Below the pieces are notes generated by a model, which worked only from the letters and a program-made list of their open reading frames with translations, did no database searches and had not been told where the DNA came from. Positions 24,601-35,779 of a stretch of 64,000 bases of DNA are shown one piece after another (position 1 is the first letter of the stretch; every line of letters begins with the position of its first letter). This DNA is from Argentina anserina (taxonomy: Eukaryota > Streptophyta > Magnoliopsida > Rosales > Rosaceae), in assembly GCF_933775445.1 (NCBI RefSeq), contig NC_065876.1, positions 25,854,001 through 25,918,000 of the forward strand, read 5' to 3'. Both the position numbers and the translations under genes were made by a program.

Positions 24601-26876
24601 AACGAGGTATATTTTGCTGCGCTAATTTAGGCCATTGAGATGTTATGTCCTGATAGCACAAAACCATTTCAACATCATAACCTAAGCACATGCATATATT
24701 TGAACATCCATGGCATCACTTTGTCAACAGCTTATCACATAGTAACACTAGTACGCAATTGATTGGAAAAATAAGAGCATCAAAACACGAGTTGGTTTCA
24801 TGGAAAACAAGTGAAATCAGATCTAGATGTGTTCACTATGTTACAGGTAGTACCTGGGTAGTATATGCTGATTATGGATCTCAATATCAGTATGAATCTC
24901 ATTCCTAATATTACTACACAGGAATTTCATTTTCTGGTAGGCTGTTGTAATAGTCAAAGGATCTGTCAGAATTCCTTCACTGTTGTTGGTAGTGTATTCA
25001 TCAGTCTCAGTCAAGTGCCTTCTGGATCTCTTTCTTGCAGCAACCTGCAACCATGCTACCACTTAAAAACAAACAGATATATCAAAGACAGGAACCATTG
25101 TTACATAGTCCAAAAGTTAATCAAACCTGGAAATAGTGGCATAAAGCAGTCTGAACCTCAGGAGACAAGACATCGTGAAGAAGCGTGTAAAGTTTTACAG
25201 CTGGCTCCAATGCAGGTGCAGCATACCCGGTAGCTGGTCGAAAAACTTCCATAATACCCGAAAGCGATGATTCATCCAAGGACTTATAGTTCTCAAATGC
25301 AAGAGCCAGAATTCGTTCTATTTGGTCCTTAGTTTCTCCTAATATACGGTTCTGTGACAACCAAAGTATTAGACATTCTATTAAACAAAATCAAACAACA
25401 TAAACTATTCAAAGTGTTAAATAAATATCATAGATGCTTCAAGCCAGTATAATTTCTACCTCTTGGAAACTCAACATGCTCTTGTTGTGGCCTTTCATTA
25501 AAACAGGCTTTAGCAAATCGTACACCAGATTCAGGCAATCAGCTGTTGGTGTTGCAACATCCATAACATATGATAAGTATCTGTTGGATTCACACATCAA
25601 AACCACGATTCATAATTCAAATTGGGAACAAATAGTGATGTTTACATTGCCAGATCATTTTTTATAGGAACAAGCAAACAATCCCAACAAATTGTTACCT
25701 TAGCTTGGTGTATACATCAGAAACACCATAATATGATGCAAATTCTGTTAAAAGCCATTTCCATGGACCATGCAACAATAGACTCCTTTGTTGAAAATGC
25801 TGGACCTTCATAGCAACTTCTAAGACAATGTCATATGCGACAGTTTCAGCAACAGAGCCACACTGAATGACGAGGCCAATAATATCAGAATCCTATTTTG
25901 TAGTACATATTATAAAATGAAGTATCTATATTATCATGTTCAGGGAATAAATTATTGATCATTCTTCATACAACATTACAAATCATTTACGGCACAATGA
26001 TAAAGGATCTCTACGCAAAAGTACATTTTAAAGGACATAAATTATATATTTAGAGGCTACTTATTTATAAAAGCACACCTTGGGGGTCTCATCTGAACTT
26101 GTTGAATAATATACTGATAGCTGTATTTTTCCTGCAAGTTCATGCTCCGGTTCACGATAGACAGAAAACCACCGCTGCTTGTCAGCCTGCATTCAACATT
26201 TAGATGAGCCTTTTTACCTGTAGCACTATCATTAAAATTTATTCATCTATAACTATCATGATCGAGGAGAGTATTACTGGATCATCAGCAATAGTCGCCA
26301 CTTGAGCATGGACTCGGCCAACATGCTGTGCCTTTGAATCAAGGACTTCAATTATTAGCTCATCTCCCAAACTCTCTGGAAAGCTGTAGAAGTTGTCAGT
26401 ACCTCTCTCCAGCAGATATAATTAAAAAGAAAATTATAAATAACAATAAAACGGATAAGATAACATACAAGACATGAGTTTCGCCAGATCCAGGTTGCAT
26501 TTTGATCACATCTTCTTCTGCTGAACTTTTCAGTCTCAACAGACAAGAGTATGTTTCTGATTCAAAAAAACAGTTAGTGGTTTTCATTAATTACATTATT
26601 AGGAGAGAATCAAAATTTATAGCTACCAAATTGCTGATATAACAGTATATATCAGAAAATTGTATCATGCAAATATTATGCTTATAAGGCTGCCTTATGA
26701 ACAGACTTACAGACTACAAATTTCTGAACATAATGCCCAGATATAAAAGAACAATATGTTACATGCTCTAAGAATATAATATTTTAAATGGGGTAAGCCT
26801 CAAAACCATTAAAATTGTAGGAAACATTCGACTGTGTAGTTTGTTTTGTATCTACACAGGCAAGGTGAAATAAACG

Positions 26877-26926
<50 letters not shown>

Positions 26927-29797
26927 AGGGAGAGAGATGAAGCTTCCTATTAACTTACCTTGCACAACTTCATATGAGGCTGAACTACTGCGCAGAGTAG
27001 TTACTCCAGTTTTCAAGAGTCCAGACACCTGTTTTATATACTGAGTACCAGCATGAACATATGCCAGACTTTGACGTGAAAAAGAACCATTCGCAGGTAC
27101 ACGAGGTGCAACACGAATATTTCGAAGGGCTTGCCATCCAGAAGTGATTTTAGACTGTAAGCTGGAGAAGCCAGATCGAATGACTTCCAGTTTGATAACT
27201 GGTGGCCTTAGCGCCGTAATACTGCACCCAGTAGGGGGCTCCAGTCCCAATTTAATTTTACGCACTGCAGATTAAAAGTTCAGAATGGTCTTATTACAAG
27301 GGACCTAACCAGTAAAAAAAACAAAAGCTGGCATGAGATACTACCTTGTACTTTCATCTTCCCAACTATTTTTTTAGGTTTTGGAGCAGCTTTCTCATTG
27401 GCAAGCTCTGAAGTGCGCTTTGCCAACAATTCTTCCTCTGATTGTAAAAGCACTTGCCGTAAACTACAGTTATGAACAAGGTAACAAGATTAGAAGTGTC
27501 AAAAGTGGAAAAGATAAAAGTCTAGACACTGGAGATAATGCACCTTTCTATCCTATGGAAGTACAGAAGGCGTATCAAGATTTCAATATTGAACAGGACA
27601 CCAACTAGTCAGACAGAACATTGTTAACGTAATCGAACTCGCATGATAGTCAAATTTACTATCCTACGGTAGTACAGAAGGAGTGTTAAGATTTCAATAT
27701 TAAACGGGACACCAACTAGTCAGATCAAAACATTGTTAACGTCATCGAACTCATATGATATTCAAATTTACTATCTAGATACCCATTGTTACCTGACCTT
27801 CTACTTTTAGCATTCAGCCAAAGACAAAGTTGCAAAAAAAGAAAAAGTGTAACAGTTCTGATGATGTGCTACAAAATAACACAGCATTGAATTGACTGGT
27901 CCAGGAGTTCGGTAAGATATGTTTACATGACGAACTTAAGCAAACAAGATTTGGTCCAAGAATGTATAAGGTGAACTAAATTGGGAGCAAGAATTTGCAG
28001 ACTTACCTAAATGAATCTCGTAGTAGAGCGCATTCATTTTCTAAAAACATGGGAGCTTCCATGCACTCCATTGCCCAAGCATGAAGGCAAAGACGCACAC
28101 ATGCATCATATGCGATGACACCATGCCATGGCCCAAGAGCACTGTATTGATTTACAAAATGGCACAACCAGTCAATAATATCTTCTATGGTGGAGAAAAG
28201 GTTATCAGCATAAACACCATCTGCAGTTAACATAGAGATACCTTGCATAAAATATGGGAACGCGAGCTGGACAGGAGGACACAGCAGCTTCAGGTGTATT
28301 AACATTTCTGTGAACAGACAATAAATGAGCCCAAATGTTATGTATCTCTGTGTGAGGTAAGCATATGAATGTGAGTCTCGTGTTTGGAAAACGTAAAAGT
28401 AAAAACAGTATGCCTCAAGGGTGTAAGTTTGGGAAAAGAAAAGCAACACATAATTCCTAAGCAGAAGCTATAAAGGATGCCATTTGTGGAAATTAGGGAC
28501 ATTGAAAAAGCATATCATACCTCACAAATTGGTCTGATGAAGAGGTTGTGTGTTGTGATCTATGTACTCTAGATGGACTTTGCTGACTGTCCACTTTTAT
28601 TTCTTGAGCTGCACCACAAAATGGAGGTGCACTAGGAACATCATCATCATCAGATAACTTTTCAGTCTGCACATTTCTGGAATGCAAACCCTGAAAAATA
28701 GAAAAAGCATTACTCGCACAAAATTTTGCTTTTCATGACGTTTACCATAAACAAAGGCATAGTATCCATCATATATCAACTAACAGGAAACAAGGATTTA
28801 AATGCCTCAAGTAGAACTTCTAACACATTGCTACTTTTGATGCCAAGCGACAATGCCAGTACAATAAAAGCAACACAAACCTTTTCAGCATTACTTCCCA
28901 AGTTCCTCTTTGACTGCACACTTGAGGCATATCCTTCCGAAGCGTAAGCTCTACCATGTGGCACCGCACTGTTGATGCTTCCTCCTCCTGCTTGTGAAGT
29001 AGAAAACTCTGAGCTCGCAGCCGAATCAGACGACTCATCCTCAGCATAACCATTCTGCCCAGCCGGATACCTCTCACTTCCCCTCACCAACCTCTCCGCC
29101 ACAGGCTTATGTCTCCCCACAACAGTGTCCATTGACGAACTAACATCTGAGTACATGTAATCACTGCTGTAATGTGGCTGCCCATTCAATGGCTTCCCAT
29201 ACCTATGAGCACTAGCGGCACTCGGAATCCTCTCATCCTGCGGCGACGAATCCAATGAGTATCTACCCCCATACACCCCGTCTTCTTCTGAATCAGTACT
29301 CATGTCATTATCAGAAGCAGACCCAGTTTCATGCCCATCACTAGGAATGGCCCGAGAAACCGGTATGGCATTGGAAGGCAAGTGCCCACTTCGAAATTTA
29401 GACGGCGGGGGCAGCCCAAATCCTCTGCCTCCACTACCACTCCGGATATGTGTAATCATGGGATCAATTCTAGGTCCCAAATTCGCAGTTGCAGACATTG
29501 GAACTTCCTTCTTCTGATTAACACAACAAAAACCCACCCAAACCAAAAATAAATAATCAATAATAAAACCTAAAAGCACCAATCCTACTCCAAACAACAC
29601 ATGCAATGTTCATGTTCGAGTTCAAGTTCACACATGCCCAGATCCTAATAACACTACGAGTCTACAACTCAAAAGTAACATTCACTCAAACATCAAAACA
29701 AAGTAAAAAGGGCTAATGAGAATGTGAAGAACATAAAGAAGAAGAAGACCTCTCGAACCCAACGAAGGGCGCTCCTATCAAGTCCTTCAGTGAACAT
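21643..29797 (-). CDS. conserved plant protein of the At4g24610/At5g65440 family, 22 exons, 1224 aa
   Basis: Exons: 29797-29750, 29513-28881, 28690-28521, 28307-28242, 28141-28007, 27463-27345, 27264-26959, 26556-26469, 26383-26278, 26186-26079, 25862-25699, 25580-25460, 25351-25127, 25044-24854, 23910-23743, 23645-23540, 23362-23225, 23098-22937, 22855-22655, 22240-22046, 21960-21889, 21795-21643; all phases close and give 1224 residues plus TAG. The start MFTEGLDRSALRWVRE matches my memory of the family. Residues 17-280 are Ser/Gly/Asp-rich and probably disordered; the rest is mostly helical with conserved blocks (SALGPWHGVIAYDACVRLC; EAPMFLENECALLRDSF; RDLTSWNISPIKAGVDAKEL). Arabidopsis databases label this family after a pesticidal crystal protein; nothing seen here supports toxin function, and the role is unknown. 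No signal peptide or transmembrane segment is evident. Confidence 0.9.
26882..26920. repeat. AG microsatellite in an intron
   Basis: About 19 AG dinucleotides followed by a G-rich run, in the intron between exons 7 and 8 of the 22-exon gene. Confidence 0.9.
27546..27778. repeat. tandem duplication of about 115 bp in an intron
   Basis: Two adjacent units share GTACAGAAGG, AGATTTCAATATT and GGACACCAACTAGTCAGA, then CATTGTTAACGT and ATCGAACTC, within the intron between exons 5 and 6 of the 22-exon gene. They differ by about 10 percent. Confidence 0.8.
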
Positions 29798-30132
29798 ATC
29801 TTCTGGGTTTGTTCGTCCTTCACCTGCAACCAAAACACCAAAACAAAATTTTCAAATAAAAACCCAGAAAACCCCAAAATTCAAAAGCAAACAGAACCCA
29901 AAATTCAAACACACTAAAAAACAAGCACTCCAAAAATTTTAAAAACAAAACTCACATATGAATCCAACTTGTGGGTCTGGGCATTTAGTGTGTAAAAAAA
30001 AAACAGAAGAAGAACAATGTAGAAGGGTTTACAGAGACAAACAGAGAGAGAGAGAGAAAAGGGGGAGGGATCTTTCAGAACAAGATCAACTTAAATGCAA
30101 GACAGATTTTGGGTTTTTGGAAACAAAAAAAA

Positions 30133-30166
<34 letters not shown>

Positions 30167-30200
30167 GGCTTCTGCTAAAAGCTTCCTTGTATAATTTGAG
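29798..30200 (-). other. 5' leader of the 22-exon gene with leader intron and GA tract
   Basis: A donor (CATAT then GTGAGT, intron base 29954) and acceptor (TTGCAG, intron base 29824) predict a leader intron at 29824-29954. Upstream, AG tracts at about 30040-30058 and 30135-30164 probably lie in the leader or core promoter. Confidence 0.5.
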
Positions 30201-30838
30201 CTGTGGGAAAAATGGGACAGGACCTAAGTTTGATCTCTGTCTCTCTTTCTCTGTTTGGTCTCTTTGGTTTTAATCACACTATGAACTGTATTTTTTTATT
30301 TTTTCTTTTTTGAATTTTGGGATTTTCAAAAATGAAAAAAATATCAGCAAATCTAGGTCGGTGAGAATAATATGAGGAAAAGAGGGACCAAAACGGCGGC
30401 GTTTGGTAAGTGGAAGTGAAGTGAAGTGGGGGGATTGGACTGGAAACGTAAGATTTGTTAATGAAGATGTCCGAGAATAAAGCGCACGTAGGTATCCACA
30501 ACGCAACGGGTAGATGACGTGGCAGACCGGAGCCGCTCCACCCCCGGTTTTTGTTGCTTTCCGGCGTCGAGAAAAAAACGTGATTAGATTAGTGTCGCTA
30601 AAAAAAGTCGAAGGTTGTAAAGTGGTGACACGCTTTTGGTAGTCCTTAATCTCAATTTCCCGCTAAACTAGAATCCCACTCACATGGGGTGTGGGGCCCG
30701 TCACGCTTTTCTTATTTCTCACCCTATTTCTTTTTGAAACTTTTGTTTGCGTGTGTGAAATGGAGGAAAAAAAATCATTGGGGAAGGAACTTTAATTTTG
30801 AATAAAGAATATCCAATTCATTAATCTGATTTTTAATA
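30201..30838. promoter_or_regulatory. upstream region of the 22-exon gene
   Basis: Non-coding; the promoter is inferred by position only. No clear TATA box could be assigned. Confidence 0.3.
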
Positions 30839-31151
30839 TCTTCACTGCTATAATTGAAACAAAAGTTTTGGTGTCAACAATTTCACCAAAAATTTGAATT
30901 CCTATATTATTCATGGACAAATGAAAATAATGTATGCAAAGAAAAAACATAAAAGGATAGTATGGTAATATATTATATACAATATCACTTTCCTGGACAA
31001 ATGAAATAATTTATGTAAAGAAAAAACATAAAAGGATAATATGGTAATATATTATATATAATATCACTTTAAAAACGCTAGATATTGATTTAATTTGAAA
31101 ATTCGCAGTAAAAATGTAATCCGCGGGGCATCGCATGGGGCACATTGCTAG
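30839..31151 (+). mobile_element. non-autonomous Helitron-like element
   Basis: Begins with TCTTCACTGC after a host A and ends CTAG before a host T, as expected for Helitrons, which insert between A and T. The 3' end has a GC-rich block (CCGCGGGGCATCGCATGGGG) that could form a short hairpin about 12 bases before CTAG. Inside, a unit of about 80 bp (AAGAAAAAACATAAAAGGAT) is repeated in tandem. No coding sequence. The 5' boundary is less sure than the 3' one. Confidence 0.5.
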
Positions 31152-31470
31152 TAACTAATAAAAGAGAAGATTTATACCTTAAGACTTAAGCTATTGGTGG
31201 AGGCATGGGGGGCTTCGAGTGGGGACCCACGTGCAAAGACAGTACTGCGTCAATCACCACTTAAATCATACTTAGGTTCACTTTCTGTTTTCTAGTTCTT
31301 TACTGGTTAACCTTAATGCGGTAAACAAAAAAAAGTAACTTACCGTCTGTTACAATGATAAGTGGGTTTGAGTAATTGAGTTTGACACATGGTACTCAAA
31401 GTTGTGCTTCTCCTCCAATACGAGAGAGTCAGGTGAATCGAATGTTTTTTTGTGATCTATGAGATAAGAT

Positions 31471-32187
31471 GATCTTGGCTCAAGTCTTGAAGATTAGTCT
31501 CCCAACACATTCTCCATATAGTGGATCTCGCCTATCGTATATATCGACTTGGCTTCGTCCAGAACCAAGGGGGCATTCTGGCATGCGCGTGCGTGCTATA
31601 CTTGTAGATCTTCGGTTTACAGAGAAAAAAACGAGGACGACTAAAACCCCAATCACTCTCCTCCCCGAAGACACACCGCCCAGGGGAATGACCGCGGTCT
31701 TCAAACTTTTTGGATCCGTTTTTGAAAAATGTGTGTTTTACCTAGCTGTCAAAGTTAGCATTTTTTTGCAGCCCGTGACAGAGCCTAGAAGTGTTCGCCT
31801 GCTTGCCCACGTCAGCAACCTTTCCACCAGCATAGAATAACTACAGGAGACATTCGTGTTACTTTCGTCTGCACTGGTTTGTACACGATTGCCTTAATCC
31901 CTCACTTAGGGCATCGATACCGGTGGAAGGATCTCCACCAGACCGAGAAGCAGGCCGGCCCTGAGGGAGGGCAGGCTGTGCACCCGCACTGGGTCCAAGG
32001 AAATTAATAAAAAGGCTTGGTGTAAAAATGCCCATTTTTATAAGAATTTGGTGTAAAATTGCCCATTTTTTTTCAGAATCTGGGAAATTTATGCAAATTG
32101 TCGGTCAATTTTTTTTCCCACACTGGGTTTTGAATTTCTCAAGGCCGGCCCTGCCGAGAAGTGATCTTGGCTCAATATTGAAGATTA
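31471..32187. repeat. repeat-like segment between short direct repeats
   Basis: GATCTTGGCTCAAG(TC)TTGAAGATTA at 31471 recurs with minor change at 32163. The DNA between is GC-richer than its surroundings, lacks an ORF with a recognised domain and carries the hAT-type insert at 31951. It may be a retroelement fragment; class not determined. Confidence 0.35.
31951..32153. mobile_element. hAT-type miniature element (203 bp) with perfect 8-bp TSD
   Basis: Termini are CAGGCCGGCCCTG on the left and GGCCGGCCCTG on the right, inverted repeats of the CAGGGCCGGC type. Both sides carry CCGAGAAG (31943-31950 and 32154-32161), an exact 8-bp target duplication. No coding capacity. Confidence 0.85.
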
Positions 32188-33633
32188 CGACACAAGATAT
32201 GAGGTTTCTTGTAAGTTGCAAGTATGTGTTATTGAGTTTGTAATAATATGGCGCATGATGAGGTTACTATATTATATTGATGTATTTTTTTTCCTCTGAC
32301 AATTTATAAACGAATGGGTATAGGTAAAATGTCACAGGCTCCCCCTATCGTAATCATTACTATTTATGCCTCTATTATCATTAAACGGGTATTCTACTTT
32401 GGCCGGTCTTACACTTCAATTGATTAAATGAGGCCAGCTAGAGACTTCATATTCGTAGCTAAACTTTCACCCACAAAATAGATCAATCCCATCATCACAT
32501 ACCCTCTTCAATTAATAGGGTAATCTACCAAACGATGGTAGCATTGTCAAAATCCAAAAGTTCTTAACTAGGATAACTTGTGATGTCTGATGCCGATAAT
32601 ATTTCTTTGTTACGAATCCGATTTCATGTTTGATTAAGTAAAACACTGATCGAAATCAGTGTCATTGGTCATATTCAGTGCGCTTATTCTCTAATAAGGA
32701 CACGGCCATGCATGTTCAACTTACACTAGGGCACTAATTAAACGTTAGGCCAATAATGCAGTGAAGCAAAAAGAGTGATGTGCTGACAGTTGGAATTCGA
32801 CGGTGACTTGAATAATTGAGTCCCTGGATCCCTCATTCCATAGGTGTCCTTTCCACTCTCTTCCGTCCTCACTCTTGGACCATTTTGATCATTGACTCAT
32901 TGAGACAGTTGGTATCTAGTATCTCATATTTTCAAATATATTTGAAATCTTCCAGCATCAAGAACACAAGTTTTGAGAAATTTTGAACCGGTCACTACAA
33001 ATTCACGATGAATACTTTCAGAATCTGACACAAGAGCACACGGTGTAGTAGCATATAATTGTAGATTGTAAATGAGATTCAAAGCCGAAATGGAGTGTAG
33101 ATTGTAGATTGTGTATTGTATTTTACTTATTATTAATTCCCCGTTTAGTTTCATAGTATAGATTGTATAACGAAAATTTTCAGATCCCTCACTTCTCTAG
33201 ATATTAGGTGGATGAAATGGAATCAAAATGTGAAAATAAAATATATGGACCAATTATTTGATAACCCTATAAAGCCAATAACCACAAGCATGTGATCGAG
33301 CAGAGCAGACAGTGTTGACAGGGAATGAAGCTTATGACACAAAATACGATTAGTAAAATATTCTGTTAAACCGGCTTATTCCTCAGTATCGTCTAGAAAT
33401 TGTTGTTTATGACAAAAAAAAAGGGTCCGAATGACAGAGAGCCTCAAACTAGGATTTTTATTTCCGCGTTTAATTTAAACCAGATTCTCGATTCTGAATA
33501 GACAGAGATACAATGGGACTGAAATCAAATACATGCTTGCTAATTCCTTTTCATGGCACATTATGGGAGATGTACTCTCTTTTCTGTTGTCCTGTTTTTC
33601 TATGGCACATAGAGATTGGAAACCTAAAGAAAT
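32188..33633. other. non-coding region; right part is PGI 3'-flank homologous
   Basis: No gene seen. From about 32972 onward the DNA matches the region downstream of the intact PGI gene (from about 43830), for example TTTTGAACC(G/A)GTCACTACAA and AACCACAAGCATGTGA near 33290. Confidence 0.7.
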
Positions 33634-35534
33634 TCAAGAATAGAATGCATCGACATTACACTCGTTGAGGAAAACTTTGACGCTTCGTGGTGAGCCGCAA
33701 CTGCCTTCAGCAATAAGAGCTCTGTCGTTGGCCGCCATGTGAGCGATGATGATCTTGTAAATCATTTCGATCTGAAGCAAGCAAAGCAATTGGGTGGAGA
33801 ATGTTAGCAAGTGGGTTTTCAAAAGAAAAGAAACAACAAGGGTGGCAACGGAATATTGATCATACATCTTCGGGAGAGTGGCATCGATCGGCTGTTTCAT
33901 CTATTGTCAATGGTTCAACAGGCTCTTTGCAGCTGAAAACAAAAAGCAATGTGGTTGTTGAAATATGAACTGGAAATGGAGAGACTTGAGTTGGAGAATT
34001 TTCCAATTGTATTCTCAATCTAAATGTTTACAGATACAAGAGAAGACTAAATAGTCAAGGAAAAAGCAAAAGCTAACAACCCTAACCTACTGAGAGAAAA
34101 AGACTAACTCTACACCTAAACAACTTTAAACACCAGAAAATAAGGAAGAGAGACTACTTGAAGCAGAAAAACAGGAGCCCAAATCTGCAGAAAACGATCC
34201 TGCATCAAGGGCAGTTGGTGAAGAACAAACGACACTAACAGAAGCAAACGACCACCATCTATTTAACTGCAGACGACACTAGCAGCACCAAACGACAACC
34301 AAACAGAATGAGGGCTGCAGCGTGCAGCCCCCTGAAAGCATACTGCAACGCTCCTGCAATACCCCTGCAGTTCAATTGTGATGATGGTTATAAACAAGAC
34401 AACCAGTCGCATTTGCAGCATATGTCACAATTTAGAAGCGGTCCCCTCATTAGGGTTGTTTGTTTTCCAAATTTTGCTAAGTTGTCACATTCTCTAGTAG
34501 CATTACAGGCAAAACCTTCCACATAAGAGTCTTATAATAAGAGCACCTACAGATCTAGGTGTCACTTCTTCTACAGAAACCGTAATCGAATCTCGGTCAT
34601 TAGAATAAAGAGCTGATCGTGTTCCCTGTAAGACGTCAGTTTAGATGGGCAGGAAATTCAAGATAGCAAAGTACAATGACTCTCTTCTCCAGATAATCAG
34701 TTAATGTGATGAATCTAACCTGTAGCATTCCAAATACGTAGTCACCACATGTGACACCTGGTTCAAGCTCCCAGTCATGACCAGGAGGCCTATCCCTTAG
34801 CACTTCAATAAATGTCACAAAGAAATTGTGCACGCCATTTCTCAGTTGTTGGATGTATCTGCACAAGCAAGAACATCAGGCTTGAAAGTTATATCAAGAT
34901 ATAGACGAACTCAATAACGTTAAATGAAAACTCACGCATGCTGATCCATGCTCCCTTAATTTCCATACACTGTAAGTCCTTGATTCACCTGTAAAATTAA
35001 AAGGTGAGTTTCGAGCCATGCTGGAACTTACCAATTACAAGAACTTGAGACCTAAAAACTAAGGACCATCTTAATGACAGAGATTGGAAAGTACTACTTA
35101 TAAAAGAAATTGACTGGAACAGTCCAGTGAACAAGTAGACTGAGCAACTCAGGAAACAATCCATGTTAAACGGATCAATTATCAACTCTGATCAAAAATT
35201 GATTGAACAAGTTATACACATTATGAGGGGTTTAGTAACAAAGATGTAGAAAACTTGGTGGAAGCCTGACACTAATCCCGATCATCATTATACAAAATAA
35301 TAATGCAAAATGCTAGAGAAACATGATATCGCAACTTAAGGAATAGTTTTCTGGATAGTGATATTTCTCAAACAAAAAACAAAGCAAGAAAACAAAAGAC
35401 TAACCTACATATTATCTCACACACACCCCATTACCATCAAGGTTAAATTCTTTACCAAAATATTCCATGACTAACTGCTGCAAATATCGTCTAAATAATA
35501 ATAGGCTGTTCTTATACGGAAGAACAACCATATC
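33634..35534 (-). pseudogene. partial phosphoglucose isomerase pseudogene (exons 8-11 and 13-14)
   Basis: Homologous to exons 8-14 of the intact gene at 44380-49439. Exon 8 (from 35534), exon 9 (about 34990-34935), exon 10 (about 34860-34722), the 5' part of exon 11 (about 34627-34540), exon 13 (about 33935) and exon 14 (ending 33634) are recognisable. Exon 12 and the rest of exon 11 are missing through a deletion of about 1 kb joined near 34523-34540. Exon 9 has a TAA stop at 34958-34956 where the intact gene has Lys. Exon 14 gains one in-frame Ile codon. There is no 5' half, promoter or transit peptide, so it cannot make enzyme. Confidence 0.92.
33955..34378. mobile_element. about 424-bp insert inside the PGI pseudogene
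   Basis: Alignment with the intact gene's intron shows extra DNA starting TTGTTGAAATATG and ending CAGTTCAATTG. It begins like some Copia LTRs (TGTTGAAA) but has no matching right end, so it may be a truncated LTR. No ORF with a recognised domain. Confidence 0.5.
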
Positions 35535-35547
35535 CTGAACAAAAGAC

Positions 35548-35690
35548 CAATTATTTGATAGTGTTGAGAGGGAATATAACCACAAGCATGTGAAAGCAAC
35601 AAGCAGAGCAGACAGTGTTGACAGGGAATATGATTGGTAAAATAATATGTTAACCTAGCTTATTCCTCAATATCGTCAGTGAATGGTCTT
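35548..35690. repeat. third copy of the PGI 3'-flank sequence, just upstream of the NLR
   Basis: CCACAAGCATGTGAAAGCAA, AGACAGTGTTGACAGGGAAT and CTTATTCCTCAATAT(C/T)GTC match 33250-33420 and 44010-44160. It lies between the end of the PGI pseudogene and the NLR start codon, so it forms part of the receptor's upstream region. Confidence 0.8.
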
Positions 35691-35779
35691 GACTTAGAAG
35701 AGGAAACTAAAGATGTGGGATCTGAATCAATCGCCAGATCAGGGACGCGACGACGACGGAAAAAGTGGCAGCAAGTTAT

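Noticed and set aside
21643..29797. Toxin-like protein suggested by the family's database label
   Set aside because: No toxin domain or signal; the label is a legacy artefact.
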